This document shows positions 46,441 to 56,247 of a stretch of DNA of 64,000 nt, piece after piece. The stretch is from Polaribacter filamentus (GTDB lineage Bacteria; Bacteroidota; Bacteroidia; Flavobacteriales; Flavobacteriaceae). A model generated the notes under the pieces. The model was not told the origin of the DNA and did no database searches. It saw only the letters and a list, made by a program, of their open reading frames with translations. The stretch is from contig NZ_MQUA01000013.1 of the NCBI RefSeq assembly GCF_002943715.1, forward strand, positions 1,543,001 to 1,607,000, in the 5' to 3' direction. The translations under genes were made by a program, and so were the position numbers. How positions within the stretch are numbered: position 1 is the first letter of the stretch; the number at the start of each line of letters is the position of its first letter.

Positions 46441-46896
46441 CTACAATAACTCTATTCTATCTTCTTTGATAACTATTAATTTTTGTTTGTATAAGTTCCC
46501 AACAGCTTTTTTAAATGCTTTCTTACTCATTTTCATGTGAAAACGAATGGAATCTGGCGAACTTTTATCCGTAATTAAAATAAAACCTTCTCTACTACTT
46601 TTTAATCTTGCAAGTACTTTATCTACATCAGAATTTATAACATTTCTAAAACCTTGTGGTCTTAAGGAAACATCAATTTTACCATCTTCACGGATATTTT
46701 TGATATACCCAGTAACCTCCATGTTTTCTTCCAGCTCTTGAAAAACTTCACTCCTAAAAAGCAAACCGTCAAATTCTTCATTAATTAAAACCGTATATCC
46801 TAAAGCAGATTCAGTTTCAATGATCAATTGCACTTTATCTCCTTCTTTCAAATTCATTTCTGTTTCTTCTAAATCATCGTGTTCTTGTAAATCCAT
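46441..46896 (-). CDS. CvfB-like S1 / winged-helix RNA-binding protein, short form
   Basis: 151 residues. S1-type domain (DKVQLIIETESALGYTVLIN to VTGYIKNIREDGKIDVSLRP) followed by a winged-helix end (FHMKMSKKAFKKAVGNLYKQ). CvfB proteins usually have additional S1 domains before this part, so the gene corresponds to the C-terminal half to two-thirds. It begins 2 bp after the menD stop, so translation is coupled to menD. Confidence 0.7.
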   Translation of the reverse strand: MDLQEHDDLEETEMNLKEGDKVQLIIETESALGYTVLINEEFDGLLFRSEVFQELEENMEVTGYIKNIREDGKIDVSLRPQGFRNVINSDVDKVLARLKSSREGFILITDKSSPDSIRFHMKMSKKAFKKAVGNLYKQKLIVIKEDRIELL

Positions 46897-46898
46897 TA

Positions 46899-48554
46899 TT
46901 ATATATATTTAAAATATGCTGTTAAAATTAAATCATTTTCTGCACTTGGTGTAAAAATTTCTAAAATTTTTGGTCTTTCGGATGTTATATAGAAATCTTT
47001 TAATTCGTTGGTAACACTTTCTGATGAAAATGCTTTTTGATAGTCAAACTCATACATTTTACACAAATGTTCTGCAGTTAAACAATGTGGTGTTTCAAAA
47101 TACTCTAAAGCATTTGTTAATTTAGGTCCTGGTAAGATTTTAAAAATCCCTCCTCCTGAATTATTTATTAAAATAATTCTAAAATTAGCCGGAATGTTTT
47201 TATTCCATAAACCATTACTATCGTAAAAAAAACTAACATCACCAGTTATAAAAACAGTTTGATTTTTGTTGGCAAAGGCAGCTCCTACAGCGGTGCTTGT
47301 GCTACCATCAATTCCGCTAGTTCCTCGATTACAAAAAACGGTAATACTCTCTTTTACACTAAATAATTGCGCATATCGAATAATGGAACTATTGCTAATT
47401 TGCAACTGACAATTAGTAGGAACACTTTCTAAAACTTGCCCAAAAACTTTAAAGTCTGAATGTATTACTTCTGATAAGTATTGTTCGTGTTTTACGCGTT
47501 TTTCATCGCGAATTTGCAACCATTTAGATTGATAGTTACTTTCTTTTTTAAGAACAACTTCTTGAAACTTCAAAAAGAAATCTACTGGTTTTATTTGTAT
47601 AAATTCAGATAAACAAAAAAAGGTATTTACTGCTTTTTTTGGATCAATATTCCAGTGATGTTTTGGGGTATATTTTCTTAAAAATTGTTTTATTCTTTTT
47701 GAAACAATCATTCCGCCAAAAGTAATGAGAACATCTGGTTTTAGATCTTGGAACTGACTTTCATCCAAAGAAAAAATAAGTTGATCTATCGAATCAATTG
47801 CTTTTTTATGATGCAAATTTGACGTGGTTTCTGTCAATATTAAAACCGATTCGTCATCCGCATAAAAATCTATTAATTTGTGTAATTCAGTATCCGGATA
47901 ATTAACACCAACTACAATCATTTTCTTTTCGGCTGCATTCCAAATTTTAGAAAACGCATCATAATTAATATGAGAATTATCTAAAGAACTCATAGAAATA
48001 TGCGGAAAATGAAATTTTTGCAATTCAGTTACCGTTTCATATAATGGCTCATCAAACGGAATATTAATATGAACAGGTCCTTGTTGAGAAACAGAAATCT
48101 GTAAAGCTTCGCCAATTAATTGAGAGTTGCGCGTTTTAAACTTATCATTCTCTACTAAATTAGCAGAAAATAAAATATGATTTTCAAATACGTTTTCCTG
48201 ACGAATTGTTTGTCCATCGCCAATATCTATTAAATGTTTTGGTCTATCCGCAGAAATTACAACCAACGGAATGTTACTGTAAAACGCTTCTGCAATTGCA
48301 GGATAATAATTTAACAAAGCAGAACCAGAAGTACATAAAATTGCTACTGGTTTATGAGTTTGTTGCGCAATCCCTAAAGCGAAAAAAGCTGCACAACGCT
48401 CATCTACAACACTGAACGTTTTGATCTCTGGATGATTAGAAAAACCAATGGTAAGCGGCGCATTTCTTGAACCGGGAGAAATAACAACTGTATCAATATC
48501 AAATTGATGACAAGCCGAGATTAACATTTGTGCGAGTTCTTTTTTTGGATACAT
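46899..48554 (-). CDS. menD: SEPHCHC synthase (menaquinone synthesis)
   Basis: 551 residues, thiamine-diphosphate enzyme. N-terminal SPGSRNAPLTIGFSNHPEIK and ILCTSGSALLNYYPAIAEA; C-terminal cofactor motif GTSGIDGSTSTAVGAAFANK with TGDVSFFYDSNGLWN. MenD adds a succinyl-semialdehyde unit from 2-oxoglutarate to isochorismate. Full length, with the S1-like gene immediately after. Confidence 0.95.
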   Translation of the reverse strand: MYPKKELAQMLISACHQFDIDTVVISPGSRNAPLTIGFSNHPEIKTFSVVDERCAAFFALGIAQQTHKPVAILCTSGSALLNYYPAIAEAFYSNIPLVVISADRPKHLIDIGDGQTIRQENVFENHILFSANLVENDKFKTRNSQLIGEALQISVSQQGPVHINIPFDEPLYETVTELQKFHFPHISMSSLDNSHINYDAFSKIWNAAEKKMIVVGVNYPDTELHKLIDFYADDESVLILTETTSNLHHKKAIDSIDQLIFSLDESQFQDLKPDVLITFGGMIVSKRIKQFLRKYTPKHHWNIDPKKAVNTFFCLSEFIQIKPVDFFLKFQEVVLKKESNYQSKWLQIRDEKRVKHEQYLSEVIHSDFKVFGQVLESVPTNCQLQISNSSIIRYAQLFSVKESITVFCNRGTSGIDGSTSTAVGAAFANKNQTVFITGDVSFFYDSNGLWNKNIPANFRIILINNSGGGIFKILPGPKLTNALEYFETPHCLTAEHLCKMYEFDYQKAFSSESVTNELKDFYITSERPKILEIFTPSAENDLILTAYFKYI

Positions 48555-48675
48555 TCTTTAAATCTTTTTTAAGATTTAAAAGTTTTTAGTTGTTGGTTTT
48601 TAGTGATTAGTGAACACCAAAAACCAACAAATAAAAACTAGTTTTAATTTATGCTATACATTTCTAAACAAGTCT

Positions 48676-48750
48676 AGCCCTGATTGAAATGACATCCTTT
48701 TTGCTTTTTCAGCAAAAAGATATAATGAAAAGCAGGAAATAGCTTCTAAT
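48676..48750. repeat. interspersed intergenic repeat, copy 2
   Basis: AGCCCTGATTGAAATGACAT then CCTTTTTGC...GCAAAAAGATATAATG and AAAAGCAGGAAATAGC. The TTTTTGCT / AGCAAAAA parts form a hairpin. Matches copy 1 at 39569-39652 block by block. Confidence 0.55.
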
Positions 48751-48811
48751 AAATCTATTTAAAGTAATCAGTTCGTACTAAAAACCACCAACTAACGAAT
48801 AAAAACTATTA

Positions 48812-49465
48812 CTAATTCCCTTTTTTATAATCTTCTAAAAACTTAGCCAAACCAATGTCTGTTAAAGGATGTTTTAACAAACCTTCAATAGCACTTAATG
48901 GTCCAGTCATAACATCAGAACCAAGTTTTGCACAATCAATAATATGCATTGTATGACGCACAGAAGCTGCTAAAATTTGAGTTTGAAATCCGTAATTATC
49001 ATAAATTAAACGAATCTCAGAAATTAGATTTAAACCATCCGTAGAAATATCATCTAAACGACCAATAAAAGGAGAAACATAGGTTGCGCCTGCTTTTGCA
49101 GCCAATAAAGCTTGACCCGCAGAAAAAACCAACGTTACATTTGTTTTAATCCCTTTTGATGAAAAGTATTTACACGCTTTAATTCCATCTTTTATCATTG
49201 GTAATTTTACCACGATTTGAGGATTTAAAGCCGCCAAAGCTTCACCTTCTTTTACCATTCCGTCAAAATTTGTAGAAATAACTTCAGCCGAAACATCACC
49301 ATCTACCAATTCACAAATTGCTTTGTAATGGTTGATAATATTCGCTTCGCCAGTAATTCCTTCTTTAGCCATTAAAGACGGATTTGTAGTTACACCATCT
49401 AAAATCCCTAACGCTTGCGCTTCTTTAATTTGCTCTAAATTTGCAGTATCTATGAAAAATTTCAT
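48812..49465 (-). CDS. transaldolase / fructose-6-phosphate aldolase (TalC/FSA family)
   Basis: 217 residues, the short transaldolase type. [15 protein letters not shown] at the start, catalytic lysine in [13 protein letters not shown], and [20 protein letters not shown] with [10 protein letters not shown]. Either transaldolase of the pentose phosphate pathway or FSA; in Bacteroidetes it is usually named transaldolase. Full length. Confidence 0.9.
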   Translation of the reverse strand: MKFFIDTANLEQIKEAQALGILDGVTTNPSLMAKEGITGEANIINHYKAICELVDGDVSAEVISTNFDGMVKEGEALAALNPQIVVKLPMIKDGIKACKYFSSKGIKTNVTLVFSAGQALLAAKAGATYVSPFIGRLDDISTDGLNLISEIRLIYDNYGFQTQILAASVRHTMHIIDCAKLGSDVMTGPLSAIEGLLKHPLTDIGLAKFLEDYKKGN

Positions 49466-49637
49466 CTTTTAAAATTATAATTATATTTTACAAAGATAAC
49501 CACAATGATTTTTAATTATTAAACAATTAATTATAAGTTTTAAACATCTATAAATTTGTGTCCTATAATTTAACTTAAAACATGATTCTTGCAAGTTTAA
49601 TTACCCTACCTTATTGAGAATAAATGTATTTGCTTAA

Positions 49638-49817
49638 ATTTATAAAAACATCCTAAAAAATAATAAAGAAGACTACTTTCTTGTTAAAATGTATTTTGGC
49701 GATAAAAAGTTTTATGGCTGGATTAAATTTAAATTTAACGCACTTGATTGATAAATAGCCGTTTTGGAAACCTATTTAAATCCTATTGAAACAAAACATT
49801 TTTCGGTAGAAAATTAA
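49638..49817 (+). pseudogene. C-terminal fragment of an unidentified protein
   Basis: One frame reads YFLVKMYFGDKKFYGWIKFK, then two consecutive stops (TGA TAA), then IAVLETYLNPIETKHFSVEN and a stop. The YGWIK...VLE-YLNPI pattern looks like the end of a secreted Bacteroidetes protein, but I cannot name it. No start region remains. It fills most of the 354-bp gap between talC and the dehydrogenase gene; the rest of that gap holds nothing evident. Confidence 0.4.
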
Positions 49818-49819
49818 TT

Positions 49820-50623
49820 TTATAACTTATAGTGATTCATTACTATTTCCTGATACCACTTATCTGGCAAAATACGTTTTAGCACAATGGAGAATTTTTC
49901 CATAAATCCTCCAACTTTGTAATGTATTTTAGGATTTTTTGTATTGATAATTTTATATACCGTTTTTGCCATTTCTAAAGGATCCATTCCGCCACTTACA
50001 TGAGCGTCCATCAAATTTAAATTTGTTTGATAGTTTTCTTTATAAGCAGAATTTTCATAAACCGGTGTATGATATCTTCCAGCAGCAATATTGGTTGCAA
50101 AATCACCTGGAGCAACGTTTACAACTTTAATTCCTAGGCTTCTAACCTCCATACTTACGGCTTCTGTTACCAGTTCTAAAGCACCTTTTGTAGCAGAATA
50201 TAATCCCCTGAAAGGCAAACCCATATAACCTGCAATTGACGTTACATTTAAAATCAGTCCTGATTTTTGTGCCCGCATTTGTGGTAAAATAGCCTTCATA
50301 ACATCAATAGCACCAAACAAATTGGTATTAAAAACAGCTCTCATTTCATCCGTAGGCGTGTCCTCAATTGGACCGGTAATTCCCATTCCTGCATTGTTGA
50401 TTAAAACATCTAATCTTCCTTCTTTTTTGATGATATAAGCAACAGCTTTTTCAATTGTTTCCATTTTTAAAACATCCAAAGCAATAATTTCAAAAGAAAA
50501 ATTCTCAACATTTTTTGGATTTCTACTTGTTCCAAAAACTTTGTATCCTTTTTTTGATAAAAAAGTAGCGATTGATTTTCCTATTCCTGACGAAGCACCA
50601 GTAACTAAAATTACTTTAGACAT
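49820..50623 (-). CDS. short-chain dehydrogenase/reductase
   Basis: 267 residues, classical SDR: cofactor motif TGASSGIGKSIA, NNAGMGITG, and catalytic Ser-Tyr-Lys in NVTSIAGYMGLPFRGLYSAT with K two residues on. NAD(P)-dependent oxidoreductase; substrate unknown. A stand-alone gene near the SRP RNA. Confidence 0.88.
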   Translation of the reverse strand: MSKVILVTGASSGIGKSIATFLSKKGYKVFGTSRNPKNVENFSFEIIALDVLKMETIEKAVAYIIKKEGRLDVLINNAGMGITGPIEDTPTDEMRAVFNTNLFGAIDVMKAILPQMRAQKSGLILNVTSIAGYMGLPFRGLYSATKGALELVTEAVSMEVRSLGIKVVNVAPGDFATNIAAGRYHTPVYENSAYKENYQTNLNLMDAHVSGGMDPLEMAKTVYKIINTKNPKIHYKVGGFMEKFSIVLKRILPDKWYQEIVMNHYKL

Positions 50624-50733
50624 AAAATTAAGTTCTAATTATGAGATACGAATTAACAAAAAATAAATTTAAAGAAAATAAAATAGTGCAAATTTTAGTA
50701 GAATTCTAAACGAAACTTTAGAGCAAAAAAAAT

Positions 50734-50827
50734 GGCAAGCTACCTACATCACACTGCTACAACCTAATACCTTTGCTGTGTTCCCACCCTGGAGGATTCA
50801 AAGGGAGCTAGTTGTGTAGGACTTGCC
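50734..50827 (-). ncRNA. ffs: signal recognition particle RNA (small bacterial type)
   Basis: About 94 nt on the minus strand. The ends pair (GGCAAG at the 5' side, CTTGCC at the 3' side) and the apical domain has CCAGGGTGGGAACACAGCAA then AGGTATT, the conserved asymmetric loop and tip of SRP RNA. A perfect promoter precedes it. Together with FtsY it serves co-translational targeting. Confidence 0.85.
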
Positions 50828-50831
50828 GTGA

Positions 50832-50861
50832 CAAATTTACAAGCTTTTTTTATTTTGACAA
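50832..50861 (-). promoter_or_regulatory. promoter of the SRP RNA
   Basis: Minus strand TTG, exactly 19 bp, TAAATTTG: a full match to the Bacteroidetes consensus, ending 5 bp before the RNA. Confidence 0.8.
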
Positions 50862-50971
50862 TTAAAAAATATGAAAATTTCTGTAACATTTTTAACTAGT
50901 TGAATACTAATAAGATGTTTTTAAGTTTTTATTCTTTTTATGAAAACAAAAACTATAAAAAATGAAAATGA

Positions 50972-50979
50972 TATATTTG
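50972..50979 (+). promoter_or_regulatory. candidate -7 box of the DUF4199 gene
   Basis: TATATTTG, 24 bp before the ATG. No TTG at the standard upstream distance. Confidence 0.4.
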
Positions 50980-51003
50980 TAAAACTAATTAAATTTTAAA
51001 ACA

Positions 51004-51525
51004 ATGGAAGATCAAGCAAACAGTAAAAACATCATATTGAATTATGGCTTATATTTAGGCGTAATAGGAATCATCGTTCATTTAGCTTTATGGGCTACTG
51101 GAAATGTTTTTACCCTTCAATGGGTAAATAGTGTTATTAGTTTTGTTACTATGATTGTATTTATTGTTATAGGAATTAAACAATTTAAAGGAATAAATAG
51201 TGGTTTTATTTCTTGGGGACAAGGTGTAAAAATAGGTTTAGGTATTACAATGATTAGCGCAGTTATAGCGGTAGTTTACACACTTCTTTTTACAAATATA
51301 ATTGAACCGACTTTTCAACAACAAGCAATGGATTTCCAAGCAAAAGCGTGGGAAGATGCAGGATTAACTTCTGATCAAATTGAAGCTTCGGTAGCAATGG
51401 CAGAAAAATTTAATAGTCCAGCAATTGTGTCTGCAATGATTCTCGCTTTTTCTGCTTTTGTAGGTTTTGTTTTTTCTGCAATTATTGCAGCAATCATGAA
51501 AAAATCTGAAGAGGAAACGTACTAA
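51004..51525 (+). CDS. DUF4199 membrane protein
   Basis: 173 residues with four hydrophobic segments: near 14-33, 36-60 (VNSVISFVTMIVFIVIGIKQ), 75-98 (IGLGITMISAVIAVVYTLLF) and 140-162. The acidic loop AWEDAGLTSDQIEASVAMAE before the last helix is typical of DUF4199, a Bacteroidetes family often encoded just before a dolichol-phosphate-mannose-synthase-like glycosyltransferase, as here. Function unknown. Confidence 0.85.
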   Translation: MEDQANSKNIILNYGLYLGVIGIIVHLALWATGNVFTLQWVNSVISFVTMIVFIVIGIKQFKGINSGFISWGQGVKIGLGITMISAVIAVVYTLLFTNIIEPTFQQQAMDFQAKAWEDAGLTSDQIEASVAMAEKFNSPAIVSAMILAFSAFVGFVFSAIIAAIMKKSEEETY

Positions 51526-51601
51526 AATTACAAGTTAAACTTTCAAAGTTTTATTAAAGCCTTAACTTTGAATTTTAAATTTCAAACCTTGAATTAAACA
51601 T

Positions 51602-52558
51602 ATGGATATCTCGGTAGTAATACCACTTCTTAATGAAGTTGAATCTTTACAAGAATTACACGATTGGATTGCAAAAGTTATGCAATCCAATCGTTATTTG
51701 TATGAAATTATTTTTATTGATGATGGCAGCACAGACAATTCTTGGAATGTAATAGCTCAATTATCAGCAAAAAACAATGCTGTAAAAGGAATTCGTTTTC
51801 AAAAAAATTACGGAAAAAGTCAGGCTTTGGATGCTGGTTTTGAACTAGCTCAAGGAAATGTGGTGATTACGATGGATGCGGATTTACAAGACAATCCAGA
51901 AGAAATTCCAGATTTATACAACTTAATTATTGAAGAAAATTTTGATTTAATTTCTGGATGGAAAAAGAAACGGTATGACAATGTTTTTACCAAAAATATC
52001 CCTTCAAAATTATTTAATGCAGCAGCAAGAAAAACATCAGGACTAAAACTACACGATTTTAACTGCGGATTAAAAGCCTACAAAAACGAAGTTATAAAGA
52101 CCATAAAAGTAAGCGGAGAAATGCACAGATACATTCCGGTTTTAGCTAAAAATGAGGGTTTTACAAAAATTGGTGAACAAATTGTACAGCATCAAGCAAG
52201 AAAATACGGAGAAACTAAATTTGGAATCAATCGTTTTGTAAACGGATTTCTAGACTTAATTACCATTTCATTTTTGTCAAAATTTGGCAAAAGACCTATG
52301 CACTTTTTTGGACTTTGGGGAACATTTATGTTTTTATTCGGTACAACATCGGCATTTTATATTGGCGCATATAAATTGTATAAAATTTATAATGGCGCCA
52401 AAACTATTTTAGTTACTGATAATCCTTGGTTCTTTATTGCACTGACATCAATGATTTTAGGAACTTTACTTTTTTTAGCTGGTTTTATAGGTGAACTCAT
52501 CATAAAAACAAAAAGCGACGAAAAACACTATACAATTAAAGAAAAACTCAATTTCTAA
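51602..52558 (+). CDS. family 2 glycosyltransferase (DPM1/GtrB-like)
   Basis: 318 residues. GT-A domain: SVVIPLLNEVESLQELHDWI, FIDDGSTDNSWNV, and the metal-binding MDADLQDNPEEI. Two C-terminal membrane helices (about 232-255 and 275-298). Such enzymes transfer a sugar to a polyprenyl phosphate at the inner membrane. It follows the DUF4199 gene by 76 bp and precedes a phosphohexomutase by 18 bp; together they may form a surface-glycan unit. Confidence 0.88.
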   Translation: MDISVVIPLLNEVESLQELHDWIAKVMQSNRYLYEIIFIDDGSTDNSWNVIAQLSAKNNAVKGIRFQKNYGKSQALDAGFELAQGNVVITMDADLQDNPEEIPDLYNLIIEENFDLISGWKKKRYDNVFTKNIPSKLFNAAARKTSGLKLHDFNCGLKAYKNEVIKTIKVSGEMHRYIPVLAKNEGFTKIGEQIVQHQARKYGETKFGINRFVNGFLDLITISFLSKFGKRPMHFFGLWGTFMFLFGTTSAFYIGAYKLYKIYNGAKTILVTDNPWFFIALTSMILGTLLFLAGFIGELIIKTKSDEKHYTIKEKLNF

Positions 52559-52576
52559 ATACTATATTTGCACTCT

Positions 52577-54292
52577 ATGAAAGATATTTTAGACAAAGCG
52601 AAACAGTGGTTGAGCGCAACTTTTGATGCTGAAACTCAAACAGAAATTCAAAATCTTATCGATAATAATCCAGGTGATTTAGCAGATAGATTCTACAAAG
52701 ACATGGAATTTGGAACTGGTGGAATGCGTGGAGTAATGGGTGCAGGAACCAATAGAATTAATAAATATACGTTAGGTAGAGCCACCCAAGGCTTGTCTAA
52801 TTATCTAATAGAGAACATAAAAAAAGAACAATTAAAGGTTGTAATTGCATACGATTGTAGACATAATAGTAAAAGATTCGCTAAAATTGTTGCGGATGTA
52901 TTTTCAGCAAATAATATAAAAGTATTTCTTTTTGAAGATTTACGCGCAACTCCAGAATTGTCTTTTGCAGTTCGTCATTTGGGATGTGATGCCGGTATTG
53001 TTTTAACCGCCTCTCACAATCCACCAGAATATAATGGTTATAAGGTTTATTGGGCTGATGGTGGACAAATTGTACCTCCAAATGATAGTGGAATTATTGG
53101 AAACGTAAATGCGTTGGATTTTTCTGAAATAAAATTCAGTGCAAATGAAAATTTAATTGAAATCATTGGCAAAGAAGTTGACGAAGATTTTATTGAAGCA
53201 TCCGTAAAAAAAGGTTCTTTATCTGATAAAATTAATAGAGATAATTTAAAAATTGTTTTTACATCTTTACATGGAACTTCTATTGTTTCTGTGCCAGAGA
53301 CTCTAGCAAGAGCAGGGTATACAGATGTACATATTGTTGAAGAACAAAGAGTTCCTAATGGTGATTTCCCTACTGTGAAATCACCAAATCCAGAAGAACC
53401 TGAAGCTTTAGCGATGGCAACAGCTTTGGCTAATAAAATTGGTGCTGATATTGTGATTGGTACGGATCCTGATTGTGATCGATTAGGGGTTGCCGTGAGA
53501 GATCTTGATGGAAACATGAAGTTATTAAACGGAAATCAAACTATGGTTGTTATGACCAATTTCTTGATTAAAAAATGGAATGACGAAGGGAAACTTAATG
53601 GCAAACAATTTGTAGGTTCAACCATTGTCTCTACAGAATTAGTAAATGATGTTGCTGCAAATTATAATGTTGAAACCAAAGTTGGATTAACTGGTTTTAA
53701 ATGGATTGCAAAAATGGTAAGAGATTTTCCTGAACTTGATTTTATTGGCGGTGGCGAAGAAAGTTTTGGTTATATGGTTGGTGATTTTGTTCGTGATAAA
53801 GATGCCGTTACCGCTACTTTATTAGCCTGTGAAATTGCTGCGTATGCAAAACAACATGGAAGTTCTTTTTATGAAGAATTATTAAACATTTATGTTAAAA
53901 ATAGTTTTTACAAAGAACATTTAATCGCAATTACTAAAAAAGGAATGGATGGAGCCGCAGAAATTCAGCAAATGTTAAGTGAAATGCGAAACAATCCATT
54001 AACTGAAATTGATGGTGAAAAAGTAGAATCACTTTTTGATTATGAAGGTTCTACTAAGAAAAACATTATTACAGGTGAAGTTACAAAAATAGATTTACCA
54101 AAATCGAATGTGTTGATTTATCAAACGGCAAACGGAACAAGAATCGCAGCAAGACCGAGTGGAACGGAACCTAAAGTTAAATTCTATTTTAGTGTAAAAA
54201 CACCTTTAGATGCTATAGAAGAGGCAAAAACTGTGGAAACTAAATTGGATGCTAAGATTCAAAGAATTATTAAAGAAATGAAATTGAATTAA
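52577..54292 (+). CDS. phosphoglucomutase / phosphomannomutase
   Basis: About 571 residues from ATG 52577; a TTG 9 bp earlier is a less likely start. Alpha-D-phosphohexomutase with FGTGGMRGVMGAGTNRIN, phospho-serine loop LTASHNPPEYNGYKVYW, metal loop GTDPDCDRLGVA, sugar loop GGGEESFGYMVGD and phosphate loop RPSGTEPKVKFYF. Interconverts hexose 1- and 6-phosphates. The stop TAA overlaps the ATG of the ABC exporter (TAATG), so the two are coupled. Confidence 0.92.
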   Translation: MKDILDKAKQWLSATFDAETQTEIQNLIDNNPGDLADRFYKDMEFGTGGMRGVMGAGTNRINKYTLGRATQGLSNYLIENIKKEQLKVVIAYDCRHNSKRFAKIVADVFSANNIKVFLFEDLRATPELSFAVRHLGCDAGIVLTASHNPPEYNGYKVYWADGGQIVPPNDSGIIGNVNALDFSEIKFSANENLIEIIGKEVDEDFIEASVKKGSLSDKINRDNLKIVFTSLHGTSIVSVPETLARAGYTDVHIVEEQRVPNGDFPTVKSPNPEEPEALAMATALANKIGADIVIGTDPDCDRLGVAVRDLDGNMKLLNGNQTMVVMTNFLIKKWNDEGKLNGKQFVGSTIVSTELVNDVAANYNVETKVGLTGFKWIAKMVRDFPELDFIGGGEESFGYMVGDFVRDKDAVTATLLACEIAAYAKQHGSSFYEELLNIYVKNSFYKEHLIAITKKGMDGAAEIQQMLSEMRNNPLTEIDGEKVESLFDYEGSTKKNIITGEVTKIDLPKSNVLIYQTANGTRIAARPSGTEPKVKFYFSVKTPLDAIEEAKTVETKLDAKIQRIIKEMKLN

Positions 54293-56118
54293 TGGGTTAT
54301 TTTAAGGACATATTAAAATACGAGAAGAAATATAGAAAATTCACCCTTCTAAATATTCTCTTCAATATTTTCTATGCTATTTTTAATGTCTTATCTGTTT
54401 TAGCTTTTATACCTGTTTTAAACATCTTATTTGCTACAGAAAAAAAAGAAATCTCCAAACCGATTTATGAGGATATAACGAATATTGGCAGCTTTCTCGA
54501 AAATAGTTTTAATTATTTTATTTCTCAAAAAATCATAAATGACGGAGAAATTAATGTCTTATTTTTTATTTGCTTGTTGTCACTTTCATTGTTCTTTTTT
54601 AAAAATCTATTTAGATACTTAGCTTCATATGTCATTACTTTTTTAAGAACGGGCATTGTAAAGGATTTGCGTGATAAGCTCTATCATAAAATTGTAGAAC
54701 TTCCAATTTCCTACTTTACAGAAAAGAGAAAAGGTGATATAATTGCACGGATGACTTCGGATGTGCAAGAAGTAGAAAACTCTATTTTAACTTCTATAGA
54801 AACCATTGTTAGAGAACCTTTAACAGTAATTATTTCGATAACTATTATGCTTTTTATGAGTTTAAAGTTAACGCTGTTTGTTTTTATTTTACTGCCTGTT
54901 TCAGGATTTATTATTTCATCCATCAGTAAAAAATTAAAAGCAAACTCGGCTAAAGCACAAAAAGAGACCGGTAACTTTTTATCCTTTATAGAAGAAACAT
55001 TAACAGGTTTACGAATTATTAAAAGTTTTAATGCTGAAAGTGTAATTGCGAAAAAATTTAATAACTCTACTCAAAACTTTAGAAAATTGATGACCAGCGT
55101 TTTTCATAGACAAACCTTGGCATCACCCATGAGCGAATTTTTAGGTTCTGCAACAATTATTGCGATACTTTGGTATGGCGGAGCCGAAGTTATAAATAAA
55201 ACTAGCACTTTAGATTCTAGTAAGTTTTTAGGTTATATTCTTTTATTTTACACTGTTTTAAACCCTATTAAATTAATCACTACTACATTTTATAATATCC
55301 AAAAAGGAGAAGCTTCTGCAGCAAGAATTATGACTGTTTTAAATACTGAAAACAGTATTATTGACAAACCTAATGCAATTATAAAGGAGAGTCTTGAAAA
55401 TAAAATTGAATTTAAAAATATTTCATTTAAGTATAAAAATGAGTACGTTTTAAAAGATTTCTCGCTAACCATCAATAAAGGCCAAACTGTTGCTTTGGTT
55501 GGTCAATCTGGTAGTGGTAAATCTACATTGGCAAACCTTATTACTCGTTTTTATGACGTTAATAAAGGAGAGGTTTTGATTGATGGAGAAAATATTAAAG
55601 ACATCACTAAAAAATCGTTGAGAGATCTAATGGGAATCGTTTCTCAAGATTCCATATTATTCAACGATACTATTGCAAATAACATTAAGCTAGGCGCTCA
55701 AAACGCGAATGATACCGCTATTTTAGAAGCGGCTAAAATTGCAAATGCGGATGAATTTATTCAAAATTTACCTCAAAAATATAATACGAATATTGGTGAC
55801 AGCGGAAATACTCTTTCTGGAGGACAAAAACAACGTTTGTCTATTGCTAGAGCTGTTTTAAAAAATCCGCCAATTATGATTTTAGATGAAGCAACCTCTG
55901 CTTTAGACACAGAGTCTGAACAATTAGTGCAAGTTGCTCTAGAAAAAATGATGCAAAACAGAACATCGTTAGTAATTGCTCACAGACTTTCTACGATTCA
56001 AAAAGCGGATATTATTGTAGTTATGAAAAAAGGAAAAATAGTTGAACAAGGAAAACACGAAGAATTACTTGCCAAAAAAGGCGAGTATTTTAAACTGGTT
56101 TCCATGCAATCTTTTTAA
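54292..56118 (+). CDS. MsbA-like ABC exporter (fused permease and ATPase)
   Basis: 608 residues. Six membrane helices in residues ~15-310, then an ATPase: Walker A VGQSGSGKST, signature LSGGQKQRLSIARAV, Walker B IMILDEATSALD, H-loop IAHRLSTIQ. Type I exporter of the MsbA group, likely moving lipids or lipid-linked glycans across the inner membrane. Translationally coupled to the upstream mutase. Confidence 0.9.
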   Translation: MGYFKDILKYEKKYRKFTLLNILFNIFYAIFNVLSVLAFIPVLNILFATEKKEISKPIYEDITNIGSFLENSFNYFISQKIINDGEINVLFFICLLSLSLFFFKNLFRYLASYVITFLRTGIVKDLRDKLYHKIVELPISYFTEKRKGDIIARMTSDVQEVENSILTSIETIVREPLTVIISITIMLFMSLKLTLFVFILLPVSGFIISSISKKLKANSAKAQKETGNFLSFIEETLTGLRIIKSFNAESVIAKKFNNSTQNFRKLMTSVFHRQTLASPMSEFLGSATIIAILWYGGAEVINKTSTLDSSKFLGYILLFYTVLNPIKLITTTFYNIQKGEASAARIMTVLNTENSIIDKPNAIIKESLENKIEFKNISFKYKNEYVLKDFSLTINKGQTVALVGQSGSGKSTLANLITRFYDVNKGEVLIDGENIKDITKKSLRDLMGIVSQDSILFNDTIANNIKLGAQNANDTAILEAAKIANADEFIQNLPQKYNTNIGDSGNTLSGGQKQRLSIARAVLKNPPIMILDEATSALDTESEQLVQVALEKMMQNRTSLVIAHRLSTIQKADIIVVMKKGKIVEQGKHEELLAKKGEYFKLVSMQSF

Positions 56119-56154
56119 TTGGATCATTCTAGTTTTAAACTATAAATAGAACTT

Positions 56155-56195
56155 AAAAAGCTTCAAATAATCGGTATGATTTTTTGAAGCTTTTT
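56155..56195. terminator. bidirectional terminator between the ABC exporter and pyruvate carboxylase
   Basis: AAAAAGCTTCAAA / TTTGAAGCTTTTT pairs over 13 bp with A and T tracts on either side, placed between two converging genes. Confidence 0.85.
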
Positions 56196-56247
56196 AATTA
56201 CTTAGAAGCGATATAAATTAATTAGTAACAAATTTAAGTTATCAAAA

